Source of the DNA: Lachnospiraceae bacterium
GTDB taxonomy: Bacteria; Bacillota; Clostridia; Lachnospirales; Lachnospiraceae
Assembly: GCA_016287095.1 (NCBI GenBank)
Contig: JAEEVK010000001.1
Coordinates: 1-64,000 of the forward strand
Direction: 5' to 3'
Length of the DNA stretch: 64,000 bases
The translations under genes were made by a program, and so were the position numbers. The notes beneath the pieces are model-generated. The model had not been told where the DNA came from, searched no databases, and worked only from the letters and a program-made list of their open reading frames with translations. Below are positions 8,674-18,308 of the stretch, one piece after another (the first letter of the stretch is position 1; every line of letters starts with the position of its first letter).

Positions 8674-9774
8674 TCAGATCAGAACACAGCTCTTGCCTTC
8701 ATTCCTGAGAGCCACAGCTTTCTTTACGGCCTCTATCTGAGAATCACCTGAATTTATTACCTCAGGCTTGTTTTCTTCCTTAGATAGTAATCCCTGTCTG
8801 GACAGTGCCAGCATCAGTTTATCGGTAATGATGGTCATACCGATAGCTGCAGCCTTCTTTCCATACTGACCTACGAGATTATCATATCTTCCGCCTGATG
8901 CTATGGGCTCTCCCACATCATATGTGAATGCATGGAAAATGATGCCTGTATAATACTCGTATTTACTGATCATACCAAGGTCAAAGCCTATATATTTCTC
9001 AAATCCATAGACCTTCATCAGTTCATATAAAGCCTTTAAATGATCAAATGCAAGAAGCGCATCCTTATTGTCAGTCATGGAGCTTATCTTGTCCAGACAC
9101 TCAACACCGCCGAAAAGCTGGGGAAGACTGGTAAGAATAGTTTTCATATCCTCACTTACATTTTCCTCACTTAAAAAGTCCTTAATACCAAAGCTGTTTT
9201 TGTCAACGATAAAATTCTTTAATACTTGTATCTTATCGTCATCAAGACCGGCCTCAGCAACCAGAGCCTTAAAGAAACGAACATCACCTATGTCAATCCT
9301 GAAATCCTTAAGTCCTGCAGCCAGCAGGCAATCAATGGTCGCAGCCAGCATCTCTGCATCAGCCAGTAAAGAATCATCATTTATCAGCTCGCATCCAAGC
9401 TGTGTTGTTTCTTTCTGTTTTCCCTGATATTCTGAGTTATTTATAAAGGTATGCCCACAGTAACAGAATCTTACAGGACCTGTCTCATCCTTAAAATACT
9501 TAGCGGCACATCTGGCGATGGAAGGAGTCATATCAGGCCTTAATACCAAAGTATTTCCGTCCCTGTCAAAGAACTTGTACATATCTCTGGCCTTAACGGT
9601 ACCTCGCTCCTCACTGAACACTTCAAAATATTCAAATGTAGGAGTTTCAATATCTTCAAATCCGTAAAGATGGAGTTTAGCTCTCAGCTTAGCCTCTAAG
9701 TCAAGCTTGCGCTTACATTCTCCGTCATATATATCCCTTACTCCTTCGGGAGTTGTAAATAATCTCTTATTCAT
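8674..9774 (-). CDS. hisZ: HisZ, ATP phosphoribosyltransferase regulatory subunit
   Basis: A histidyl-tRNA-synthetase paralogue that forms a hetero-octamer with short HisG. Class II synthetase motifs are recognisable: TPEGVRDI at the N-terminus, ETPTFEYFEVF, MYKFFDRDGNTLVLRPDMTPSIAR (motif 2) and YYTGIIFHAFTYDVGEPIASGGRYDNL. At 366 residues it lacks a full anticodon-binding domain, which together with the adjacent short hisG argues for HisZ rather than HisS. It is the first gene of the hisZGDB operon and has a strong promoter with an overlapping palindrome. Confidence 0.94.
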   Translation of the reverse strand: MNKRLFTTPEGVRDIYDGECKRKLDLEAKLRAKLHLYGFEDIETPTFEYFEVFSEERGTVKARDMYKFFDRDGNTLVLRPDMTPSIARCAAKYFKDETGPVRFCYCGHTFINNSEYQGKQKETTQLGCELINDDSLLADAEMLAATIDCLLAAGLKDFRIDIGDVRFFKALVAEAGLDDDKIQVLKNFIVDKNSFGIKDFLSEENVSEDMKTILTSLPQLFGGVECLDKISSMTDNKDALLAFDHLKALYELMKVYGFEKYIGFDLGMISKYEYYTGIIFHAFTYDVGEPIASGGRYDNLVGQYGKKAAAIGMTIITDKLMLALSRQGLLSKEENKPEVINSGDSQIEAVKKAVALRNEGKSCVLI

Positions 9775-9836
9775 GTCCAGTACCGCCTTTTGTTTCTATT
9801 TCCTTTGATTACTTTATCGCTTTAAAGTGCTAACTA

Positions 9837-9863
9837 ATTAGCAAATTATCAAATTAGCAAATT
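9837..9863 (-). repeat. 11-bp direct repeats in the hisZ leader
   Basis: ATTAGCAAATT occurs at 9837-9847 and 9853-9863, a 16-bp period, just downstream of the predicted hisZ transcription start. It may be a protein-binding site or simply low-complexity AT sequence. Confidence 0.5.
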
Positions 9864-9866
9864 GAA

Positions 9867-9904
9867 TTGTTCGTATTATATCGAACAAAGTACCTTCTTG
9901 TCAA
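9867..9904 (-). promoter_or_regulatory. hisZ operon promoter with palindromic operator
   Basis: Minus-strand TTGACA (9899-9904), 18-bp spacer, TATAAT (9875-9880), both consensus. A perfect inverted repeat, TTGTTCG-N8-CGAACAA (9867-9888), is centred on the -10 box, as expected for a repressor site. The regulator is not identified; the half-sites are in the opposite order to the Gram-positive LexA box. Confidence 0.8.
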
Positions 9905-9957
9905 GTTTTATTTTGAAAATTGCTGAATTTGTACGGCTATGTCGCACAAATGTCTTT

Positions 9958-11892
9958 TCAGATTGCAGCAATTATCCCGGCTATCAGATATCCTGCTGTT
10001 GCTATGCCCGATATTATCAGACTGTAATGCACTCTTACCTTGCATATTTCACTTGGGTTACAGCCTATCGATGTACCTACATTCAGTGCGTCGGCAGTAA
10101 ACATACAGATCTTCTCACCTGCAATGCCGGCTCCTGCCACAGCCCCGATGCATAATGCCGGAAACAGTCCCATAACATTGATCAGATTTACCGTAATAGG
10201 GAATATGATCGCATACATCGACCATGAAGAACCGAGTGCTATAGTAAGTAACACCGACACTACAAAGAGTACAGCAGGCATCACCGGGGCCATCCCCTTT
10301 AATGCACCCAATGTATCTGACAAAAACTTTCCTATTGATAATGTCTCCAACAGTGTCGAAAAACATATAGTCAGCAGATACATTATAATAGGCAGTGCCG
10401 AATTGGAAATACCTGTTATCAGATGCTCCATAAACTGCTCCGGAGACATAAGTCCCTGTGCACAGTACATTATAAACATCACGATCAGTGCAGCTACCAG
10501 ACCGCATGAGCTGTCCAACACAAAGCTGCCGTCAAAAAGGCTTCTGAGTAAAAGTGATGCTATAGCCAGAACCACGATCGGAACTATAACATTATATATC
10601 TTTCCCCATACCTCCGGTTCGCTTACATTCAGATATTTTTCTGAGCCCTTAGGCCAAAGCTTACCGCCTTTTTTGTATCTTTCTTCAGCAGCCCTTAACT
10701 GTTTGTTTTGAGGAAGCTTTCTTAGTCCCAGTAAAATCATGAAAACAACGGTTAAAATTGAAAAGAAATTAAAGGGTATTGATTTACAGAAAAGCTCTAT
10801 GGTCTCATCTCCTGTCGATGCTGTCATAGCACCTATTACAAATATGCCCCACAGAGACATAGGTATAAACGAAGACAACACTGTAGGCAGCATGCTGTAA
10901 AACAGGCCAAGCTTTTCCCTTATAATGCCGTTTTTTCTGGCAGATGCATATGTGGCCGTTGAGGCACACATCATATTTAATCCGTCATCTATGGAAGTAA
11001 CCGCCATTATACCGAGAGATCCGAAAAATACCTTTTTTCTCGTAGTGCATGCTCTGTCAGAAAGCTTTTTAAATGCTGTAACACCGCCGGAGGCAACGAT
11101 CAGATTTACCATACCTCCCATAAGTGCCATAACCAGCACTGTAAATGCATTATCCGTCAGAGACATCGTATTTACAAGAGAAACCGCATACCCTGCGGCA
11201 GGCTCACATTTATATATGAGTATTACCTCTAAAAATCCTGCCACTATCAGTGATTCGATAGTCCTTTTAGTGATCAGTACATATCCGAGCATCAGTATGA
11301 GAGGCAATAAAAATAAAGGCCACGAGCTATCCTTCGGTACTAATATACCTGCCAGGATATAAATGATAGCCAGCGCTCCGTACTGAATGAGCATATGCAG
11401 CCTGCTCATCGGTACCTGGTTGGACGGATGCTGCAAAATTCCCTTTCTCATACCGGAAAGAGCGAGTATCTGGGAATGCTTATTGCTGACCTCCCCATAT
11501 ACCTTCTTCATCAGTTTTCCGTATATATCAGGATGCTTGGATATGATATTCATCATATCCTTACTATCCAGCTTATATAACACAGTCTTCCCCAATGAGC
11601 GCACTGTTGAAAGACGCTTCTGTCCGGACAGTACACCGTATTCCCCGAAATACTGCGACTCGTGCATGATATTTATCTGCTCACCGTCAGCATTAAGTAC
11701 TTCAGCAGTACCCGATTCCAGGAAATACATACCGTCAGCGTCTTCGTTTACCCTGACTATATCCTTGCCATTCTCAAATGTGACCTTTATAAGCTTCTTC
11801 TTTATCTCCTCCAGCTCCTCTTTACCGGAGGGGCTGTCGGGGATTCCGAAGAAATCACATATATACTTTTCGTCAATCTTTCTTTCAGACAT
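9958..11892 (-). CDS. cyclic-nucleotide-binding domain fused to NhaC-like membrane transporter
   Basis: A 644-residue protein in two parts. Residues about 20-140 form a cNMP-type beta barrel (YFLESGTAEVLNADGE, FGEYGVLSGQKRLSTVRSLG). From about residue 165 to the end there are roughly a dozen hydrophobic helices resembling the NhaC/ion-transporter superfamily, including a conserved SIDDGLNMM segment and a LGSSWSMYAIIFP segment near the C-terminus. The substrate is unknown; Na+/H+ antiport or organic-acid exchange is possible. The first domain's phosphate-binding cassette is only partly like that of CRP, so the ligand may not be cAMP. It begins 25 bases after the 53-residue peptide gene and probably belongs to the same transcript as icd. 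Confidence 0.82.
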   Translation of the reverse strand: MSERKIDEKYICDFFGIPDSPSGKEELEEIKKKLIKVTFENGKDIVRVNEDADGMYFLESGTAEVLNADGEQINIMHESQYFGEYGVLSGQKRLSTVRSLGKTVLYKLDSKDMMNIISKHPDIYGKLMKKVYGEVSNKHSQILALSGMRKGILQHPSNQVPMSRLHMLIQYGALAIIYILAGILVPKDSSWPLFLLPLILMLGYVLITKRTIESLIVAGFLEVILIYKCEPAAGYAVSLVNTMSLTDNAFTVLVMALMGGMVNLIVASGGVTAFKKLSDRACTTRKKVFFGSLGIMAVTSIDDGLNMMCASTATYASARKNGIIREKLGLFYSMLPTVLSSFIPMSLWGIFVIGAMTASTGDETIELFCKSIPFNFFSILTVVFMILLGLRKLPQNKQLRAAEERYKKGGKLWPKGSEKYLNVSEPEVWGKIYNVIVPIVVLAIASLLLRSLFDGSFVLDSSCGLVAALIVMFIMYCAQGLMSPEQFMEHLITGISNSALPIIMYLLTICFSTLLETLSIGKFLSDTLGALKGMAPVMPAVLFVVSVLLTIALGSSWSMYAIIFPITVNLINVMGLFPALCIGAVAGAGIAGEKICMFTADALNVGTSIGCNPSEICKVRVHYSLIISGIATAGYLIAGIIAAI

Positions 11893-11917
11893 AGATCATC
11901 TCCAATGTCTATCCAAA

Positions 11918-12079
11918 CTACTCGTTAGTACCTTCACCGTCTCTGGTCTCGACACCTGCGGTTGTGGCCACTGCTGCTACCACTGCAGCAATGATAGCTA
12001 TAAGTACCATAACAAAGAATGCTACGATAGCTACTACCACACCGGGATTCATAGAAAATAATTCCTGTACTACTTCCAT
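11918..12079 (-). CDS. 53-residue single-span membrane peptide
   Basis: A short ORF with a good ribosome site (TGAGG 7 bases before ATG). It has a short N-terminal segment (MEVVQELFSMNPG), one hydrophobic helix of about 27 residues (13-40, rich in V, A and I) and an acidic hydrophilic tail (VETRDGEGTNE). It starts 3 bases after the icd stop codon, and the transporter gene follows 25 bases later, so all three are likely co-translated. The shape resembles small subunits or regulators of membrane transporters, or OadG-like small subunits. No family was recognised and the function is unknown. Confidence 0.75.
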   Translation of the reverse strand: MEVVQELFSMNPGVVVAIVAFFVMVLIAIIAAVVAAVATTAGVETRDGEGTNE

Positions 12080-12082
12080 ATA

Positions 12083-13291
12083 TTACCTCAATTTCTCGAG
12101 TTCTGCCCTGATTGCCTGTATAAACTCTAAAGTATTTACCTTATTTACATTAGGCAGCTTGCTGATAAGAGCAAGGTCGCCTGTCATGGTGCCGCCCTCG
12201 ATGGTCGCGATGGTAGCCTTTTCAAGCTTCTCGGCAAATGCTGAGAGCTCTGCGATACCGTCAAGTTCGCCACGCTTCTTTAATGCACCTGTCCATGCAA
12301 AGATGGTTGCAACAGAGTTGGTAGATGTGGGCTGTCCGTCCAGATACTTGTAATAATGACGCTGTACGGTACCATGAGCTGCTTCGTACTCGTACTTTCC
12401 ATCGGGTGAAACAAGTACTGAGGTCATCATACCCAGTGATCCGAATGCTGTAGCCAACAGATCGCTCATAACATCGCCGTCATAGTTCTTACATGCCCAG
12501 ATAAATCCACCTTCTGACTTGATAACACGTGCAACTACATCATCTATCAGAGTATAGAAATATGTAATGCCGAGTGCTTCAAATTTTGCCTTATACTCTT
12601 TCTCGTAAAGATCGGCAAATATATCCTTAAAATTATGATCGTACTTCTTTGAAATTGTATCCTTGCTTGCAAACCAGAGATCCTGCTTTGTATCAAGTGC
12701 GAAATTAAAGCAGCTCCTTGCAAAGCCCTCTATCGAAGCGTCAAGGTTATGTACGCCCTGAATGATACCGGGTGCCTTAAAATCATGGATAAGCTCCCTT
12801 GTCTCATTTCCGTCAGCATCCGTAAATACCAGCTCAGCCTTTCCGGGACGGTCAATCTTCATCTCGGTAGCCTTGTAGATATCACCGTATGCGTGACGTG
12901 CGATGGTTATAGGCTTTTTCCAATGAGGTACATATGCATCGATACCCTTTACGATAATGGGTGCACGGAAAACTGTACCGTCAAGTATGGCACGGATTGT
13001 ACCGTTGGGGCTCTTCCACATCTGCTTTAAATTGTACTCTGTAACTCTTGCGGCATTGGGAGTAATGGTAGCACACTTTACACCTACACCGTATTTCTTT
13101 ATGGCATTTGCAGAGTCGATGGTCACCTGATCGTCTGTCTCGTCTCTGTACTTAAGTCCTAAGTCATAATACTCTGTCTTTAAGTCGATGTAAGGACAAA
13201 GTAACTCGTCCTTTATCATCTGCCAGATGATCCTGGTCATCTCGTCCCCGTCCATCTCTACAAGAGGGGTAGTCATCCTGATCTTATCCAT
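12083..13291 (-). CDS. icd: isocitrate dehydrogenase, NADP-dependent (eukaryotic-type)
   Basis: Oxidative decarboxylation of isocitrate to 2-oxoglutarate. The roughly 402-residue protein matches the homodimeric type II enzymes: [10 protein letters not shown] near the N-terminus, the substrate serine in [18 protein letters not shown], the metal aspartates in TLIDDVVA and [12 protein letters not shown], and [11 protein letters not shown] with the NADP site. An in-frame ATG at 13306 overlaps the ribosome site (GGAGGA), so the ATG at 13291 was chosen. With aconitase nearby it forms the oxidative branch supplying 2-oxoglutarate for glutamate; citrate synthase is not in the window. Confidence 0.95.
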   Translation of the reverse strand: MDKIRMTTPLVEMDGDEMTRIIWQMIKDELLCPYIDLKTEYYDLGLKYRDETDDQVTIDSANAIKKYGVGVKCATITPNAARVTEYNLKQMWKSPNGTIRAILDGTVFRAPIIVKGIDAYVPHWKKPITIARHAYGDIYKATEMKIDRPGKAELVFTDADGNETRELIHDFKAPGIIQGVHNLDASIEGFARSCFNFALDTKQDLWFASKDTISKKYDHNFKDIFADLYEKEYKAKFEALGITYFYTLIDDVVARVIKSEGGFIWACKNYDGDVMSDLLATAFGSLGMMTSVLVSPDGKYEYEAAHGTVQRHYYKYLDGQPTSTNSVATIFAWTGALKKRGELDGIAELSAFAEKLEKATIATIEGGTMTGDLALISKLPNVNKVNTLEFIQAIRAELEKLR

Positions 13292-13331
13292 TTGATAATC
13301 CTCCATAAATATATATAATTTATCATTTATT

Positions 13332-13922
13332 TTACATAGTAGGCTTTAGTGCCCTTATAAACGTTTCTCTGCCGGTGTATTTCAAATATCTGTCGTTTCT
13401 CTTGTTCCAGCCGTCCAGGATATTCAGATAGATATCACCGTTCATATACTTCCTGATACCGACCACCAGTATCCAGTGCCAGTGAGTGATACCCGCATTC
13501 ACCATCATGGGTACTGGTGTCTTATCACGGATAGTTGCTTCTATATCACTAAAGGATGATATCGGTACAGCATGAACCTTTGAACCCTTAGATCTGAAAA
13601 ATCTGTTAAACTTGGGTTTATAGAATATGATAGGTCCGTTTCCGACTATTTTGTGGATATCCTTGAAAATCTGCAGGAAATCATTTCCGAAACGATGCCT
13701 TCTTATATCTCCTTTACCATGCTGCCTCATAAGAAGTAAAGTATTCATGGTGCATATGGCAGCACAATGGTTGTCCGCTATTTCAAAATAATCACCTGTT
13801 ATCGCTATCCGTTCAGGTATCACAGGTATCCTGAACTCCGTAAAACCTGCTTTGGGAAGCGTATTCTCATAAACAAAGCCGTATGGGCGGTTTTTAAGTC
13901 TTATCTTTATCATATCGGTCAC
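13332..13922 (-). CDS. C39-like (papain-fold) protein
   Basis: A 196-residue soluble protein with a plausible cysteine-protease triad: C53 or C57 in [14 protein letters not shown], a histidine in [11 protein letters not shown] (H147 or H149) and D170 in LNILDGWN. The order Cys...His...Asp, followed by a tryptophan, fits the C39-like/papain superfamily. There is no signal peptide or transporter partner next door, so bacteriocin-leader cleavage is not implied. It is probably co-oriented with icd, 40 bases upstream. The natural substrate is unknown. Confidence 0.65.
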   Translation of the reverse strand: MTDMIKIRLKNRPYGFVYENTLPKAGFTEFRIPVIPERIAITGDYFEIADNHCAAICTMNTLLLMRQHGKGDIRRHRFGNDFLQIFKDIHKIVGNGPIIFYKPKFNRFFRSKGSKVHAVPISSFSDIEATIRDKTPVPMMVNAGITHWHWILVVGIRKYMNGDIYLNILDGWNKRNDRYLKYTGRETFIRALKPTM

Positions 13923-14012
13923 CTTGTACAGAAAGCACCAAAACTAAGCCTTATCTTATTAATTATAAAATTTACACTCTTAAAAGTCAATAAACAATTT
14001 TCTGTTTTTCAA

Positions 14013-15824
14013 TCATTGAACATCACTGCTGACATAGGCTTTGTCACCAAGATACTCAATAAGCTGCTTCTCGAGTTCTTCATATATAATAGGCTTGGAC
14101 AGATAATCAGTAAAGCCCTGCTCTATATACATTTCCTTTGCTCCCGATATGGCATCGGCGGTAAGCGCTATTACAGGAGTATCATCAGCAAGCTTCAGGT
14201 CCCTGATGGCCTTCAGGGTCTCAACCCCCGACATGCCGGGCATCATCTGATCCAGCAGGATAATATCATAGCTGTTTGACTTAACAAGCTCCAGGCATTC
14301 AGTCCCTGATAAAGCGGTGGTTATCTTTATCTTTGTTTTCTTTAAGAGGAACTTAACCACCTTAATGTTCATATCATTATCGTCAACAACCAGTAACGTG
14401 GCATCGGGAGCCAAAAGCTGTGGCTTATACTCTTTTTCCTCTTTTCTAGCTTTCTCGAGGCGTTTAGTATAATCACCCATAGGGGTGTCATCAGCCACCT
14501 TCTGTACAACAGTTATCGTAAATACCGAGCCCTTGCCATATTCACTCTCGACTTCTATGGTTCCGTCCATCATCTGGGCCAGTTGTCTGGAAATATTGAG
14601 TCCCAAACCAGTGCCTTCGATATTCCTGTTTCTGGTCTCATCCAGTCTCAGGAATGAATTGAACAGGCGCTCCTTATCCTCAGGCTTTATGCCTATACCT
14701 GTATCCTTAACTACAGCTTTAAGTACGGAAGTCACCCTGTCAAAAGAAATATATACGTCAATACTTCCTTTTTCCGTGTACTTTACGGCATTGTTTATAA
14801 TATTCAACAGTATCTGTCTGATACGGATCTCATCTCCGTTTAATACTGAAGGGATACTCTCTTCAACCTTCATGTTAAACTTCAGATTCTTGTCTTCAGC
14901 CTTTTTCTCGGTCATATTTACAATATCGTTAATGACCGATGATAGCTCATAATTCACCGGGATAAGTTCCATCTTCCCGGTTTCTATCTTAGATAAGTCC
15001 AGGATATCATTAATTATAGAAAGCAAAGTATTGCCGGCACTCTTGATATCCTCGGCATATTTCTTTGCTGTTTCATCGTTTGATTCACGAAGGATCATCT
15101 CATCCAGACCGATGATCGCATTCATGGGAGTTCTTATCTCATGGGACATATTGGCCAGGAAATTACTCTTTGCCTTATTAGCCTCCTCCGCTATCCTCGC
15201 TTCTTCTCTTATACGCTCATTTTCAGCAGTTTGTGTCCAGAAAAATATTTCCCTGACACTTCTGTTTGAGATCAATATATAGAGAACATAACCTATGATG
15301 GAAAATGTAGCCGTATTTATTATATCCGCTGCTAAAGCTTCTCCGGTCTTACAGAAAAAGCAGAGTATCTGATAAGTCAAGGTTACAAAAAGCATCAGTA
15401 AACCCATTCTGTAAGGTTTGTCGTTTACGACGATCGGTAAAAGTACGAGGAAAACAACAAAACTTGTAGACGGCATATTCGCATTTCCGGGCTGAAGGCT
15501 CAGTGCCATACCAAATGCAAGTACCGTCGTAATTAAAGCATAGCAATAAACATGCGCCATTATACCGTTCAGTTTTTTAAATATCATCCTGAATGCTAAC
15601 AGAGTTATGCCTCCGACCACTATTACCCAATAAGCCGCCGTATTATCATAGCCCAGCAGGATATTTACACCAAACAGCAGTAATCCGAGAACAATTATTC
15701 CTATATTACATTTTGTTGCCAACTGGACATTTCTTTCCATTATTATCGGATAGATATTTTCCAGTTCTTTTTTCTCCAATCCGCAATATAAGAATAAATT
15801 TATATTAATACCAGTTTTTTTCAT
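14013..15824 (-). CDS. hybrid sensor histidine kinase/response regulator
   Basis: A 603-residue membrane kinase. Residues 36-187 hold about six hydrophobic segments with no extracellular sensor domain of note. A short coiled coil (ENERIREEARIAEEANKAKS) leads to the HisKA box NFLANMSHEIRTPMN with phospho-acceptor H228. An HATPase domain follows with N, G1 (VVKDTGIGIKPED) and G2 (GTGLGLNIS) boxes. A C-terminal receiver domain spans about 476-597 with VVDDND, acceptor D525 (IILLDQMMPG) and the conserved lysine in LSKP. There is no separate output regulator next to it, so the partner is unknown. It stands alone between aconitase and the C39-like gene. Confidence 0.93.
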   Translation of the reverse strand: MKKTGININLFLYCGLEKKELENIYPIIMERNVQLATKCNIGIIVLGLLLFGVNILLGYDNTAAYWVIVVGGITLLAFRMIFKKLNGIMAHVYCYALITTVLAFGMALSLQPGNANMPSTSFVVFLVLLPIVVNDKPYRMGLLMLFVTLTYQILCFFCKTGEALAADIINTATFSIIGYVLYILISNRSVREIFFWTQTAENERIREEARIAEEANKAKSNFLANMSHEIRTPMNAIIGLDEMILRESNDETAKKYAEDIKSAGNTLLSIINDILDLSKIETGKMELIPVNYELSSVINDIVNMTEKKAEDKNLKFNMKVEESIPSVLNGDEIRIRQILLNIINNAVKYTEKGSIDVYISFDRVTSVLKAVVKDTGIGIKPEDKERLFNSFLRLDETRNRNIEGTGLGLNISRQLAQMMDGTIEVESEYGKGSVFTITVVQKVADDTPMGDYTKRLEKARKEEKEYKPQLLAPDATLLVVDDNDMNIKVVKFLLKKTKIKITTALSGTECLELVKSNSYDIILLDQMMPGMSGVETLKAIRDLKLADDTPVIALTADAISGAKEMYIEQGFTDYLSKPIIYEELEKQLIEYLGDKAYVSSDVQ

Positions 15825-15857
15825 ATATTAACCTTTAAAATGTATTGCCATAATTCA

Positions 15858-15896
15858 AGAAAAACGGTTCTAATACTGAAATGATATTGGAACCGT
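15858..15896 (-). terminator. terminator downstream of aconitase
   Basis: On the minus strand ACGGTTCCAATA pairs with TATTAGAACCGT (one mismatch), followed by TTTTTCTT. It isolates aconitase from the histidine kinase gene. Confidence 0.8.
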
Positions 15897-15926
15897 CTCC
15901 TTGAAGTTTATTTTTCTTTAGTGAGT

Positions 15927-18263
15927 TTAATTCTTATAGAAATTGATCAGGCATCCGTCAAGTATTATCTGTCTCTCATCATCGCTAAGTGATCCAAGAG
16001 TAAATACTACTTCCTTGGCATCTGCGAATGCACCTGAGCCGTTTGAACTAAATACATATGCCTTGATCTCATCGATCTTATCTGTAAGTGCCTTACGTAC
16101 ATCGGGTACGAATACATAATCGCCCTTATGGATCTCATTGCCTGCATAAAGGAAAGGAAGCATACCCCAGTTGATAAGGTTTGAACGATAACGCTTGGTT
16201 GCATACTCTCCTGCAATGTTTGCCCATGCACCGAGTACCTTCTGGCATGATGCAGCCTGCTCACGTGCAGAGCCGTCACCGGGCTTTGTACAGAAGATAG
16301 TGCTGCCGAGACATACATCCTTCTCTACTACCTTGAAGCTGTCAGCAACCTTTTTAAGTACTGTCTCGTACTCAGACTTAAGCTCACCGGCATCCTTTGC
16401 AAATCCGTACTGGTCGATCTCAGCATCGGGAGTATTAAGCCCTGCTGCCTTAGCCATTCTCAGCTGTCTGTCCTTTTCTACCGCTCTAACCTTCTTTGAC
16501 TCACCAACATAGTCAGGATCCCTACGTGAAAGAGCAAACTCTGCAAGTCCCAAAGGATTTGATCTGTAGGATGAAGTCTCACCTGAAGGGATAAGCTCAT
16601 CTGTAGTGGTAACAGGGTCATGGATCTCACTTACACACTTGATAAGTAAGTTGTCAGCCAGCTCATTCATCTTGGGCCAATCCTTGATATTGGGACCAAA
16701 GTGGATCTCAGCTGATGCATCAGCCTTACCTACGCAGTCAAGGACACGTCTGTCATATATGGTCTTATCAAAGAAATACTTGTACTTATTAATCTCGATA
16801 CCTTCAAGCTCATCGGCACCTGTAAGGAAGCCCTTGTTAGCTGCTGTAGCTGCGATAGACCTTGCATCCATAAGAGCAACTGAAGAGATCTGGCCGTTCT
16901 GGATCTTTGAACCCTCACGGTTAGGGAAGTTACGTGTACTGTGTCTGATTGAGAATGCATTGTTTGCGGGAGTATCTCCGGCACCGAAGCAGGGACCGCA
17001 GAATGCTGTCTTGATAACTGCACCGGCTTCGATAAGCTCTGCTGCCGCACCGTTTTTAACAAGCTCCATATATACAGGCATGGAGGCGGGATATACACTG
17101 AGTGAGAACTTACCGTTTCCTATATCTGCACCCTTTAAGATATCAGCTGCTTCACAGATATTCTCAAATCCGCCGCCTGCACAGCCTGCGATGATACCCT
17201 GCTCTACATAGAGCTTACCGTCTATGATCTTATCCATAAGCGAGTACTCACACTTATCGCCAAAGCTTACCTTTGCTCTTTCCTCGCACTCATGGAGATA
17301 ATCCTTAAGATTAGCCTTAACATCAGCTATGGCATAAGCCTTTGAAGGATGGAAAGGCATAGCTATCATGGGCTTGATAGCAGAAAGGTCGATAACCACT
17401 GCTCCGTCGTAGCAGGCAACACCGTTTGTGCTTAAAGGCTTATATGCATTCTTTCTTCCATGGATATCCAGCCACTCCTCAACTGCCTCATCTGTCTCCC
17501 AGATAGATGAAAGACATGTGGTCTCAGTTGTCATTACGTCGATACCGATACGGAAATCAACGCTTAAGTTCTTTACTCCGGGGCCTACAAACTCGAGTAC
17601 CTTGTTCTTTACAAAGCCTGAATCAAATGTTGCACCTACAAGTGCCAGAGCCACATCATGAGGTCCTACGCCAAAATTGGGCTTTCCTGTAAGGTATATA
17701 CAGATAACCTCAGGTCTGTTTACATCATAGGTACGTCCTAGTAACTGCTTAGCAAGTTCTCCGCCGCCTTCACCGATAGCCATGGTGCCTAAAGCACCGT
17801 ATCTGGTATGTGAATCAGAACCAAGTATCATATCTCCGCAGCCTGCAAGCATTTCTCTTGCAAACTGATGGATAACTGCCTGATGAGGGGGTACATATAC
17901 TCCGCCATATTTCTTTGCGGCTGTCAGACCAAACATGTGGTCATCCTCGTTGATAGTTCCGCCTACTGCACAGAGTGAGTTATGGCAGTTTGTAAGTACA
18001 TAGGGGATAGGGAACTTTTCAAGTCCGCTGGCCCTGGCTGTCTGGATGATACCTACGTAGGTAATATCATGTGATGTGATCTTATCAAACTTTATCTTGA
18101 GCTTCTCATTATCACCTGATGTATTGTGCTTGCTCATAATACCAAAGCTTATGGTATTGTCCCTGAGAGTTGCGTCATTAACATTTACTCCCTTGCCTGC
18201 TGCCTCATCTGCGTTAAGCAGTTCTCCGTTTACTAAGTATACTTTGTTCTTAATTAAGTCCAT
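15927..18263 (-). CDS. aconitase-family hydratase (probable aconitate hydratase)
   Basis: Interconverts citrate and isocitrate through a 4Fe-4S cluster. The 778-residue protein carries aconitase signatures: GSDSHTRYGALGTMAIGEGGGE near residue 148, GCAGGGFENI for the first cluster cysteine and AFCGPCFGAGDTP for the CxxC pair, RNFPNREGS, and a C-terminal swivel domain. It belongs to the longer clostridial branch rather than AcnA or AcnB. With icd 2.6 kb downstream in the same orientation it suits glutamate-directed citrate metabolism. A specialised hydratase cannot be excluded, because the family includes homoaconitase-like members, but the context favours citrate. Confidence 0.88.
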   Translation of the reverse strand: MDLIKNKVYLVNGELLNADEAAGKGVNVNDATLRDNTISFGIMSKHNTSGDNEKLKIKFDKITSHDITYVGIIQTARASGLEKFPIPYVLTNCHNSLCAVGGTINEDDHMFGLTAAKKYGGVYVPPHQAVIHQFAREMLAGCGDMILGSDSHTRYGALGTMAIGEGGGELAKQLLGRTYDVNRPEVICIYLTGKPNFGVGPHDVALALVGATFDSGFVKNKVLEFVGPGVKNLSVDFRIGIDVMTTETTCLSSIWETDEAVEEWLDIHGRKNAYKPLSTNGVACYDGAVVIDLSAIKPMIAMPFHPSKAYAIADVKANLKDYLHECEERAKVSFGDKCEYSLMDKIIDGKLYVEQGIIAGCAGGGFENICEAADILKGADIGNGKFSLSVYPASMPVYMELVKNGAAAELIEAGAVIKTAFCGPCFGAGDTPANNAFSIRHSTRNFPNREGSKIQNGQISSVALMDARSIAATAANKGFLTGADELEGIEINKYKYFFDKTIYDRRVLDCVGKADASAEIHFGPNIKDWPKMNELADNLLIKCVSEIHDPVTTTDELIPSGETSSYRSNPLGLAEFALSRRDPDYVGESKKVRAVEKDRQLRMAKAAGLNTPDAEIDQYGFAKDAGELKSEYETVLKKVADSFKVVEKDVCLGSTIFCTKPGDGSAREQAASCQKVLGAWANIAGEYATKRYRSNLINWGMLPFLYAGNEIHKGDYVFVPDVRKALTDKIDEIKAYVFSSNGSGAFADAKEVVFTLGSLSDDERQIILDGCLINFYKN

Positions 18264-18308
18264 TTCTTTTTTTCCTTCCGGCTTTTTATAGTTCTAATAT
18301 TTTTTCGA

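Noticed and set aside
10040..10711. 223-residue plus-strand frame opposite the transporter
   Set aside because: Antisense of a membrane protein gene; no start signal and no family resemblance.
13292..13306. Earlier ATG for isocitrate dehydrogenase
   Set aside because: This ATG lies within the GGAGGA ribosome site of the ATG at 13291.
16606..17211. Long plus-strand frame opposite aconitase (201 residues)
   Set aside because: It is a low-complexity shadow of a strongly conserved gene, with no ribosome site or recognisable domain.
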